DNA of 64,000 nucleotides from Heterocephalus glaber. Lineage: Eukaryota > Chordata > Mammalia > Rodentia > Bathyergidae. The notes beneath the pieces are model-generated. The model was not told the origin of the DNA. It saw nothing but the letters and a program-made list of their open reading frames with translations, and did no database searches. Position numbers and translations under genes: made by a program. How positions within the stretch are numbered: position 1 is the first letter of the stretch; every line of letters begins with the position of its first letter. Below are positions 12,801 through 24,800 of this stretch, one piece after another. The stretch lies in NCBI RefSeq assembly GCF_000247695.1, contig NW_004624730.1, forward strand, positions 34,265,743-34,329,742. Reading direction: 5' to 3'.

Positions 12801-15800
12801 GATAGTATACTAGGTATAAGAATAGTGATTTAGCCACATGATATATTTAGCAAAAGTTAAATCCTGCTATACAATGTTTACCTCTTTCACTCCCTTCTGG
12901 CCATCCTTCAGGAGGGATGCTTTTAGGCCAGGTAAGGTTCTCATCCACCAAGATTATAGTATCTTGTGTTTATAGAGACCCCCCCCCCCATCTGTCTCTA
13001 GCACTGATTCTTATGGTCTGTTCTTTTTTTTGGGTTCCAGGGATTGAACTTAGGTCCTTGCGCTTGCGAGGCAGGTGGCAGAACCACTGAGCTAAATCCC
13101 CAGCCCTCTCGTGGTCTGTTCTTACACATTTTGTATTTACTACTTTGACCTTTTATCCCTGCCTTTATCAGTACTCTGTAGTAAATTTGCACCCTTATAC
13201 CTTAAGGCTCTGAGCCCTTGAACTGACTTCCTCAGCTCATGGCCTCACAGTTCTCCCTGGCCTTTTACATCCTGGTTCACAATTCTTCATCTATGTATCC
13301 TCTTGAAAATGTTGCTTCAAATTATGTGAACTGCTCCCATCTAAGAAGCAAAGTGCTCGGAGAGCTCTTTTTTTCTTGTTCTCTCAACACAACCCTTTGC
13401 TCACCACTGATGTTTCCTGATACTTAAACTACTCCTAAAATTCTTTCTTTTACACAAAGCTATCTTGGTTTGATAAAGCATTTTATTTTTCCTGACCTTT
13501 ACCCATTCCTGGATGCCATTCACCACTTTCTCTCCCATAATGCTGTGTGTCTATTCTTTGTCCTCTAATTCCCTGAATCTGTTTTCCATTGATGAATTTA
13601 ATTAGGCTGATGAACTATTTGTTTGGTTTGATACTGTACTAGTTATAACTCTGTTGAAGCCCCTAGAAAACAAGGGCTATATCTGTTTAATTCTTTGTGT
13701 GTTGCCTAATTCAGCCCACCATTATCTTTACCACACATAGATGACTTATAACTGTTTTCTGATAATAGGGAACAATGGTTTAATAAAGAAGAGGGGTGGA
13801 TGTTGATCATTTGGCAACTGTATTCCACACATACTGATACAGATTGTGGAGCAAAGAAATTCTTGGCTTTGGAGTTTTAAAGAATTCCTTGTTGAAGGGA
13901 GAGCAGGTGGTAAAAATTAATCTTATAAAAGATAATGTTTTTCAAATTTGTTATTTTTGTCAAGTCTAGAAAAGCATATTGAAAAAAATCAAATATAGCT
14001 AAACAGTACTTTGATACATCAATCCAAAGAACAGTTGATTGTAATAAATTAGGATTTGTCATAGAAATTTCATAATGCCCAAAGGACTGAAATGCACAGA
14101 GAATGTAGCAAAAGCTGCAGTTGTAGATGTCTTTCTCATGCAAGTCATTATCTGTGAAGTTTTAATAATACAGGTTTACACAGATACCCCTAGAGTGAAG
14201 TCCAAAAAAATTTGACATTTAAATAGCAAAAAGCAAAAAATAAATAAATAAATAAAAATAAATAGCAAAAAGCCTTGGCTGTCTTAATGCATGTTAGCAT
14301 AATGTCTTAATGTCTGCTCTTCTAAAAACTCCTTAAAGGGCCAGGGATTTAGCTCAGTGGTTTTGCCACCTGCTGCGCAAGCATAAGGACCCGAGTTCAA
14401 TCCCTGGTACCAAAAAAATAAAATAAAATAAAATAAAATCTCCTTAAAGAAAATAACTAACGTTTTGTTAATTCATAACTGGGAAGTAAGCTTAAAGGGG
14501 AAATTAGAAACTTGAAATGGTCTTAAGTGGGGGAAAGATTTGTATTTTTCTTCTCAAATATAATGTTAGATTCTCCTAAAGTTAAATAAAAATTGTTTAA
14601 AGCAATTTGATACGCAGTTTAATTTAGGCAGAAGAGTTCCAGTTTCCAGGGATTTTTATCTTTATTTTAGGATTTTCTGGACAGTTTTCCTTTTACATAC
14701 TTTTTTTTTTTGGTACCAGGGATCGAACTCTGGTCCTTGTGCTTGTGCAACAGGCTGCGAAACCACTGAGCTAAATCCCTGGCCCAGTTTTCCTTTTAAA
14801 TTAAATATTACTGCAAGGACCCGAGTTCCATCCCTGGTACCAAAAAAACAAAAAAAAAATTAAATATTACTTTTTATCTTACATCTTTTAAGACAAGTGA
14901 CCAAAAGTGATTGTAAGCTACATTTTATTTTATTTCCATTTCATGCCTAATTAAAATAAATTATATCTTATTTTTTAAGACTGTTACACTCTTTCTAATC
15001 AAGAAGTTTGGGGCTAGGGGTAAAACTTTAGGAATTTTTAAAGGAACAAACTGATTTTACAAATTATGCACTTTTTGTCAGCATCAGTTGGGTATATGAC
15101 TAGAGTTTTTTTCATAGAGTGGAACCTAATTCACAAGTTAATAACATCAGGATGGAGGGTGAGAGGTAGAAACCTTGAATTTGAAAGATATGAATAGGCA
15201 CTCATGAGCAAAAGTGAGAGAGCATTGCCATAGGTTTGGAGAGAGATTTTATAAACTTCCTATAGTACTTCAGTATCTTCCTTAGCAGGTTAAAGGACTA
15301 AGAGGAAGCTGCAGTAAGTAATTTAATTTGTGTAATCACGTATTTTTCAAACATTTGACCATAGTTCTTGCTGTACAAAATATCTGTTAACAGTCCTTGA
15401 AACAAGTATATCAAGAGCAGAGTTTAAGAAAATGTACTAACCAACAAATAGGTAAAAGTTAACACCCTTTTCAAAATCCTAATTTATGGCAAGGAAATAA
15501 GTTAGTTATTGGGAAACTCTGTCCTAACACTTTAGTTTCAGAGTACTGATTATTGTGAGTGTCACTATATCTGGAATATCTCATGTCTTGTAGACATCCA
15601 TTTAGAAATCTGCACTGGAAGTAGGAAGAAGTATGAAGGAAAAAATTGAGGGGCTTGGTTTTCTGCTAATATGTCATGTTTTATTTTTATATTTTCTCAA
15701 GGAAATTTTCAGACATAAAAAAGAATATGATGGACATTTTCAGTTATTTAAACCAGTGCTTCAAATGTTTCAAACATTTGATAGCATTTGATGATAAAGT

Positions 15801-18800
15801 TTCACTGAAAAGGAAATATACACGTTTTAATTAGACCACACTTTATTCAATGAATTTTTAAGTGAGTCTGCTTCATATAGTGAGACTCCCCCCAAAAACT
15901 ATGGAAAGGGCTGATTGAGCAGCAGTAGACCAGATAACAAAATGACAAAATATTCTCATAACTGACACTCTTAAATCCAAATTATTTTTCCTCTTCATGT
16001 TTTGCCAACATTTTTCCACTCCCAGTGTAAAACATGATGTGGGGTGAATTAGCTATACTGGCTTCAGTTGGGGTAATTGTATTTTCCTCTATTGGCCCAG
16101 GTAACTTGATGCCTCTGAAGAAAGGGCAAATATAAAGAGAAAGTTCTTTTCTCTCTATGGCTGATTTATATATCAGCTTCATCCTCAGTCTGACCTCCTG
16201 ATTGGCTGAGCCAGGATTTGCCTTATCCCAGTGGAGAGGGAAAAGTGGATTACATTGATTGACTTAGACCAGGGATGGTGTGAGTTTGTACTATTTCTGC
16301 CATAACTCCATGACCTGAGAATTTTGGTCTTTTTAAGAAAAGGAATGGGTGCAGGGCAATCAATCAATAATGACCTTTTATTCCAAGTAAAGTAAGCTTT
16401 GAAAATTCTATAACAGGCAATACTAGATACTTTTTCTTTTCTTTTTTCTTTTTTGGTAGCAGGGATTGAACTCGGGACCTTGTGCTTGTGAGGCAGGCGG
16501 CAGAACCACTGAGCTATATCCCCAGCCTGTAGATACTTTTAATGTATGATATTTAGATATATTCATTTACCAATTTTTTTCTTTGATCTTTTTAGAGGAC
16601 AAGAATTTTGGGCAGATTTGAATGCCATGAATGTGTTCGAGACAACTGAATTTGATCAATTACGAAGGCTATCCACTCCACCCTCTAGCAATGTCAACTC
16701 TATTTACCATACAGTTTGGAAATTCTTCTGTAGAGAGCACTTTGGATGGAGAGAGTATCCTGAGGTATTTACACATTCCTTTTTTTTAAGTACGTTTAAA
16801 GTTTTTGTCTTTCTGTGTTCTGTCATTCTTCCTTTTTTTTAATTCACTGTTTATTGTTACATTTTAGATATACAACTTGATGACATTCATTATTGAGAGT
16901 TTGTACCTTTACATGATATATCTTGGCTCTAATTTTTTTCTCCATTCCCCTGCCCTCCCTTCAGCCTTTCCACTCCTCCCTGTATACAGAGACTTTGTTT
17001 CCATTTTTTCCTTTTCTCATATTTTTTCCTTTCCCCTTCCCCTTTGGACCTTTTCTTTCTGTTTCACATTATCTATTATACATTTTTTTCTATTGTACAT
17101 TTTGATCCCCATTTACACTTTTAGTTTCTCACACCAGAGAAACTATTCAGTATTTACACGTGTATCCTATTTATTTCAATTAAGAGTATCACCTCAGTGT
17201 GCATCCATTTAGCTTTAAATGTCTCTAGTTTCTCATTCTTTATAGCTGAGTAGTACTCTATTTTATTTTAAAAAACCACATCTTTATCCAGTCACCAGTT
17301 GATGGGGTATTTGGGCTATTTCCAAGATTTAGCTATTACAAACTGGGCTGCTATGAACATGGGTGTGCTTATATCGCTGTGCATTCTTCCCTTTTGACAA
17401 TGACTAGGCAGAACTACATATCACAAAGAGCTTACAAGATGTAAAATTGATACAGGTAAAACTTTTTCCATTTTTCTGAAAATGATTTTTTCCATTAATA
17501 TAAAATCTATTAACAGAATACCACTATTATTTGAGAACTAAAATGTCTTCCTGAAACTCTTACACTGTAGAGGTAAAGTGCTTAGGATTAACTCTGCTTT
17601 TGGAATAATTTTCTAATTTAACTTTTTTTATGTGGTGCTGGGGATCAAACCCAGGGCCTGGCACATGCTAGGCAAGTACTCTACCTCTGAGCTATAGCCC
17701 CAGCCTTTGCCTTTGGAATAATTTTACTTCTTTTTTTTTTGTACTGGGGATCAAACTCGGGTCTTTGCACTTGCAAGGCAAGCGGCAGAACAACTGAGCT
17801 AAATCCCTGGCCCATCTTTGGCATAATTTTACGAAGATGAGAACTGGTTTAACTTTTGTCGATGCCTGGCTCCTTGGGCTTATGGAGATTTGGTCCTGTG
17901 TATATGTTACGCTTAACCATTTCAGAAGTGTAATAGAATCACTCATCTCCAGAAGTCCTTGAAAATGTTTATTAAGATGTGGTTAGGCAAATCATTTATT
18001 TAGGATTTTGTCATATGTACCCATGTATCCTTATTCTGAAATGTTGAGAATAGCTCTTCTGTTGCAAAGTAAAGTTTTAAAATGATGGTTTACTTTGTTT
18101 CCAAATGGCAGTCCTTAGTCAAATTAAACACCCTGAAATGGACTTTCAAGATTAATTTCACATTTCAAAAACTTGACTTCTTCAATATGATTAAATTCAT
18201 TTCTAGCATTCCAAAAGGGAGAGCTTTTCTACCTTGTTATTTTTAAAGGCATTAGCAAGAAAGAATGTGACCTCGTATCTTAACTGCTATAAAATACAAT
18301 GTTAAATACCTCCCCTTTCAGTGAAGGTGGTACTGGAGATTGAACCCAGGACCTTGAGCATGTTAGGCAAGTGCTGTACCACTGAGCAACACCCCCAAGG
18401 CTTTTTACTTTTTTGAGCCAGTCTCACCAAGTTGCCCAGGCAGACAGTTCTAAGTGTCCCAAGTAGCTGGGATAAGAAGCATACCTCATCAGACCCAATT
18501 TTCTCTTAAGTAATCACTAGTATCTACTTTCCAAACAAATAAGAAACTGTTTAAAATGTATTCTCAGAAAATTTAGACTATCACTTTATCCTCTCAGAGG
18601 TTTCTCAGGTACAGAACTTGGTTTTTCTGTTGCTGTTTAACTTTGTTCACTCTCACCTTTATTTCCATTCTGAAGACTCCCTTTAAGAAATATAAACCAG
18701 GGCCAGGGATTTAGCTCAGTGGCACCGCACCTGCCTTGCAAGCACAACATCCTGAGTTGAATTCCCAGTACCAAAAAAAGCTAAGAAATGTAAACCAAAA

Positions 18801-21800
18801 AAATCTCCAGGACATTGTTAAGATTGAAAATAGAATATAGTAATTCTGAGCCTCACGTGTTTCATAAGGTGGATATCCATGATCTGAATAGGAAACATCT
18901 TTGGGGCAGGGGAATGGTACATATAAAAGGAATTAATGTGACTCACTGTACTTTATTGAAATTCCTCTGATGTTATGCAAGTTTTAGTGAGGTTTGCTAT
19001 TTTTGCCTTTAGTTACATTTTTGCATTTTATGATTGTTTATTAACCTGCTTTTCTCCTTTACTTTCCATTCTGTAGTCTGTTATTCGATTGATTGAAGAA
19101 GCCAATTCTCGGGGTCTGACAGAGGTCCGATTTATGATGTGGAATAACCACTACATCCTCCACAACTCATTTTTCAGCAGAGAAATAAAAAGGAGACCTC
19201 TCTTCCGCTCTTGTTTTATACTACTCCCATATTTACAGTAAGTGTCCAGGGGAAGATTTTGTCTTTACTCTCATTTTATGTGAGTGCACTACTGAATGCT
19301 AGAGAGAAAAAGATTTTAAATTAAGACACTATCTTGGCTATTACCTCTAGAATGTGGAATTCTGAATTATTCTTTGGATTTAGTTCTTCAATAAATTGAG
19401 TTACAGTAAGCTACAATTAACACAATACTAAGAGAGTATTATCCTATTGGATTATTTGAAGTGAGATGCAAAGTAAAAGTTAACATTTTTCCAAAACTGA
19501 AAGGAATTATATTTGGAATGAGGTGCAGAATTTGCATTTGTTTCCTTCATGGAAGATTGAGTTTTCCTTTCCATGAAGATCTGCTTCAGAGGTGAGACCT
19601 TTCCATGTTATCAGACTTCTCAGCCCAGATAAGCTGCCCTGGCAATTGAGTGGAATCCCACAAAGTGATACTCTATTCTTCCTTGAGTGAATTTGAATTG
19701 GAAAAATTCACCTTTTCAAATCTACATTGTCATTTGCTAAGTAAGGCATATTTTCTTGGGATACTCACAAAAAAGTATGTATCATATTTCCTAAGAATAC
19801 AGTTTCTTAATAAAAGGGTAAGTCTGAACTCACCCTTTTGCATTGTAGGTAAGATTTTCTTCCATTTTTTCCAAGTGCCATTTCTTTCTCCCCTCTAGAC
19901 AGCCCACTGACACATCTTAGCTTCATAGATTCTAAAAGGTGGGGCACATTACCATTAGTATGGCTATCCTCCAGTTAGATATGCCATTTATAGAGCTTGA
20001 CTTTTTAAAAAGCTCTAAGTTTACTTGATTTTATGAACATGGGGTCTAAAATAATACTGGTTTCCTGATCTTTGAGGTTACAGATGTTGTTTTTATATTC
20101 CTAATATTTTTATTTCAAGCTCAAACTGTAGTTTCCTCAAGTTGTTATGACAGAATCTTAATCTTAGTTCTGGAATTGTAAGGGGAACATTAAAAACAAA
20201 ATACAAGCCAGGCGTGATGGCACACGTCTTTAATCCCACTCTTTGGGAGATTGAGGTAGGAGGATCACAAATTCCACCTCAGCCTAAGCAACACAGCAAA
20301 ACCCTATCTCAAAACAAAGTTAAAAAATTTGGGGCTATAGCTCAGTGTTAAATCATTTGGCTAGCATACTCAAGGGCCCTGGGTTCTACACCCCCTTCCA
20401 CCACCATTTCCTGATAAGATCAGTACTCAAAAGAAATTTTGTATTAAGGCTGATTTTAGAAATATATATCTGCTCTTCTTCCAAGTCAAAATGTGGGCAT
20501 TTTTACCTTTTGTGGGTTGTTCTGTTTTGTTTTGTTTTAGAATTAATAAAAATGCCCCTTTTGGGATTTCACTAGCACACAGCTGGAGCTAGTGTCAGCA
20601 TCCAGTAGTTAGGAACATATTGTCCTGGTGAGACAGTGGAACTTATCATTGAGACCAGCAACTTGGCATTCTGAGCCAATCAAGCAAGATATAACATCTA
20701 TGTGAGAATGTACATTCAATTGCTGTATTAGTGGGTGGGTTTAGTAAATGGTGAAAATCAATGTGTTTCAATCCTAAGACATAATTATGTAATACTTCCT
20801 TTTTTAAAAGTTAGATTTTAAAAAAGTATAAACTACAAAAATAAGCAATAGTAAAATCAGTGCAACAAAATGACTTTACTACATTTATAATATAGGCTTA
20901 CAGAGAAATAGTTACTTTACTCTTTTTATTTTAAAAATTTCAGATTTTAGTCTTCCTGTCTGAAATAATACTAATGTATATAGTAAGAGGTCAGCAAACC
21001 AAAGGGAGTAAAGCAGATACTTCAGCTGAAAAAGAGCAGAGAAACAGCAGGTTCATTCACCAGGGTGGAATGGGTAGATGCAGCAGTCCTGTCTTCCCTC
21101 AAGTCTGGGCCTATAGGACCCTCAAACCAGCCTAATGGGGGGGAAGAGGGTGAATAGTCTCAAAAAGCAGATTTCAGAAGATTACAAAGCCAGGTGTAAT
21201 GATGCATGTCTATAATCCCAGCACTCCAGAGGCTGAGCCAGGAGGATCGCCATGAGTTCAAGGCCAGCCTGAATTACAAAATGAGACCTTGTCTAATAAA
21301 AGAAAAAAAATAAATAAATGATCATGACCAGACACCATGACCTTAGCCAGAGAGAAAGTTTTGTTTGCTTCTTTAAGTGTTATCAAATGCAAAGGATCAA
21401 AGAAAAATATAAGTATGAAAGAGGCCGCAATTGTCAAGGAATCAGAGATGTCTAAAAATTGGGAATGGTGGCAGGGAGTGGGGTGGGGGTTGGGGGCTGA
21501 CTTAATTCATAAATTTCCTACAAACCTGTGTGTTTTAAAAAGGTTTTCCCTTTTTAATGGAGCTAATAAAAAGGGGGCTTTTAAAAAAATAGTCTTAAAA
21601 TACTTGAGTCGAGGTCACATAAGCAGCAAATCTCAAATGGGGAGGTCCATTTCTTGCAGCTGAAAGGACATCTGTCCTGTACAGTCACCTCACAGTCATG
21701 AAAAGATTTAACATCGTTTCTTTGAATCCTTCCCCAGAAGGGTAAAATGAACTAATTTTTTCATTACTGAAGTTGGTTTAGGAAATATCTTTCAGAATGG

Positions 21801-24800
21801 TAAAGGGAGAAAAAGAGAATGATAAAAAGTGACTTTGGATTCTGAAAACCCATTCTTCAGAGGTCCTTGTACAAGCCTGATAACCTTTCCACTTTGCCTC
21901 TCTGGAGAAGACAGGCACAGCAGTGGGAAATAGGCTTGTAAGCCTATGTTATTGGAATACCATGAGCTGAATAAAAACTCAGCATTTTCAGAAAATAAAG
22001 GCACATTTGTAACTTTGGAATATATATTTTTTTCAAATTCCATGGCAACAAGAATGTAGAAGTAGGGCTGGGGATTTAGCTCAGTGGTTCTACCACCTGC
22101 CTCACAAGAATGTAGAAGTTTATCAGACATGTCTATGTGCATCTATGATTCAGCCCAATTAGAATGTTGATTTAAAAGTAAGCATCTGTGACTGGGAATG
22201 GATGCTAGTCATCCATAGAATCCAATTTAATATTTTAGGATTAATAGGATTTATTTTTCCAGGCTCATCTTCAGCTTGTATGAGTAAGTAACACACTTCC
22301 ATCCCCTCCAAAAAGAAAGAATATATTTGTGAAATGGGAACAAGTTATCAGGAAGAAAAGGAGCAGATTCTCTTTCCATTGTTAGTGTAAAATTTTCAGT
22401 ACAGGCTAAGACAGTCCAAAATCTGTCTTGAGCAAAGTGTGTAGGGGAGAATCTTAGCCAGATTCATTACCCTTCCTCAACCCAGAAACCTTTATTGCTA
22501 ACTTCAGTTCCCAATAATAATGGAAACCTGGTAGACTGAGAGTTTGCAGAGAGGAAAAAAAGAAGGAACTAAAAATAAAGGATTTATATTCTGTGCTTTC
22601 CTGCCATTCCTTCAGAATTATGGTGGCTTTTTAAAGGGTTACAGATCTTTGGGAATCTGATGAAAGCAATGGAACTTCTCTTCAGAAAAATGTACCATTA
22701 TACCAGAAAAATACACCTGTAATGAGCCTCCAAAGGAGTTTGTCAGGACTCAGAAAATGCTCCAGAAGACAAGAACTATATGCCTTTGGTCATGAAGGCT
22801 GGAAAAATGATCATTTTGAATCTACTCCTGAACTTCAAAGATCTGGGGGATGTACTCACTCAGAACTCTGTCTCACATAGGACTTTGATATTCATTAAAT
22901 TGAGGGCACAACCACTTAGTTGAAGGAGGCAAAGGGTAGAGAAGACAATTGTGCCTCTGTAGCTTTTACCTTCTTAACAAGCCATCTCTTGAAAGTATAA
23001 TAATATTAGAAGTAGGAGTAGTAATAGTAGTAGTGGTAGTAATAAGAGTCAGGTAAACTCAAGTTAGGATTCTAGACTTCCATCTATCACTTTGTAATGT
23101 TTTGTTTCATTTGTACAAACTGTAAAATATATGGAAATGGAAAGAGTATGAATTTAGAAACTATATGTGGTCCTAGATTCAAATTCTATCTATGCTCTTT
23201 GCTAACTGTGTTGGGTCAAGTTATTTAACCTTTCTGAACTTTGGTTTCTTTATTTGAAAAGTGGGGATAACTAAACCATCTTGCAATGTTAATGGTGATA
23301 GTTAGCAACACTGTAAAATGCCTGGTTCATGGTATGTGTTGAATATTAGATGACCGTGGTTATAAAGAGGTTGATCGTGGGATATGCTTTTTAGAGATTA
23401 GATGGATGAACACACACAGTTATAACCTCTGTGTCACCAAGCTCTTTTTGAAAATTTCAGTTTCCTAATCCATTTTGGCAGACATCATTGCTTCCTTGTG
23501 ACCACTGTGGCAGTGAGTGGTACAGTATTCTGACCCTGATTCTGGGTCTGAGTTTCAGGATTTCTATTCTTTATCCTTCTCTTTTACTCTTATTTGAATA
23601 AAATTAGATAAGAAAAAATTATTTAATCAGGCTGGAACAAATAATTTATCAAAGCTGTTGCTTATCTAAATTCATCCTTCAAAAGTAACACTCCTGAGTT
23701 TAAAAGTTTAGTTATATGCATTCAGTTGTCCAGAGTTTATACTAATCAGCTCTATCTCAATCACACCCAAATCTGTAAAATTTGAGTTGTATTAATATTT
23801 TGGCCATGGAAAGTGAAGTAAATAAATATTTGTCTGCTTTCAGTCCCTGCTTAATGATTTTTGTTTCTTTTTATACAGAAATAAAGGTTTTTTATTTCTC
23901 CCTGTAAACTCCCCTTTACCACCTGCCCTACTTTTCCATACCACACAGCCTTTAGTGATAATATCTTTTCTGCTTAGGATCAGCAAGAGTTTGAAGAAAG
24001 TATATAAATTATTATTGCTCCCTTGAAATAGCTTTTTGAACTATATAGGCAAAGAGGGCTCTAGGTGGATTCAAAAGTAAAGATATTTATAAATTGCTTC
24101 TTCTTTATTTGCCTTGCAGCAATACATTCCAGAGTTTTCTCCACAGGGAGGAGGCTAGAAAGCTAATAATAGGTTGTTTGTGTACAGGCAGTATTTGCGC
24201 TAAGATTTTTTTATCTTAATTTTTAAACGCATTCAAACTATACAAGTTATATTGGACACTTTGATAGAGAATTATAACATGAAATGTACTTATTTCTGAC
24301 TGTTTTACATTGATGTTCCTTCTCCATTTTAAGGACACTTGGTGGGGTTCCCACTCAGGCTCCTCCACCTCTTGAAGCAACTACATCATCACAAATTATC
24401 TGCCCAGATGGCGTCACCTCAGCAAACTTTTATCCTGAAACTTGGGTTTATATGCATCCATCTCAGGACTTTATTCAAGTGCCTGTTTCTGCAGAGGACA
24501 AAAGTTACCGAATCATTTACAATCTTTTTCATAAGACTGTGCCTGAGTTTAAATACAGAATTTTACAAATATTGAGAGTCCAAAACCAGTTTCTTTGGGA
24601 GAAATATAAAAGGTGAGTCAGATGTGAAAAGTTCAAAAGAGCTTTTCTTAATGTAGCTAATGTCAAATGCAAAACATAATAAATGCTTGTATAAAGTTTA
24701 ATATGTTCATATTAATTCACATACACAACAGACCTGTGAGTAGGATTATAACAATTTACATTTTTCAAAGAAGAAACTGAGTCATAGAACAGTTTGGTAA

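Larger units (their letters stand above)
873..16595. other. TIPARP: TIPARP intron (about 15.7 kb)
   Basis: Donor GTATGT at 873 and acceptor TTTTAG ending at 16595. Reading through the donor adds 16 codons in frame up to a stop at 949-951. The intron is AT-rich and contains at least a dozen young ID-like SINEs or fragments, two B1 elements, an L2 relic and simple repeats. The stretches 960-2100, 2210-6120, 7090-9200, 9350-11850 and 14880-16420 hold nothing I can name. No second gene is seen inside it. Confidence 0.9.
16765..19076. other. TIPARP: TIPARP intron (2.3 kb)
   Basis: Donor GTATTT at 16765, acceptor CTGTAG ending at 19076. It holds a minus-strand L1 3' fragment, two antisense ID-type SINEs at a shared target site, a minus-strand B1-ID composite and one plus-strand ID SINE, each listed separately. 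Confidence 0.92.
19238..24333. other. TIPARP: TIPARP intron (5.1 kb)
   Basis: Donor GTAAGT at 19238, acceptor TTTTAAG ending at 24333. Contains a B1-ID composite, a B1, a 3'-truncated ID SINE, a MIR relic and a GTA-rich microsatellite. The stretches 19250-20200 and 22150-23000 hold nothing I recognise. Confidence 0.92.

Noticed and set aside
14225..14272. CRISPR-like or structured direct repeats
   Set aside because: A simple AAAT-type repeat in a mammalian intron; no spacer structure.
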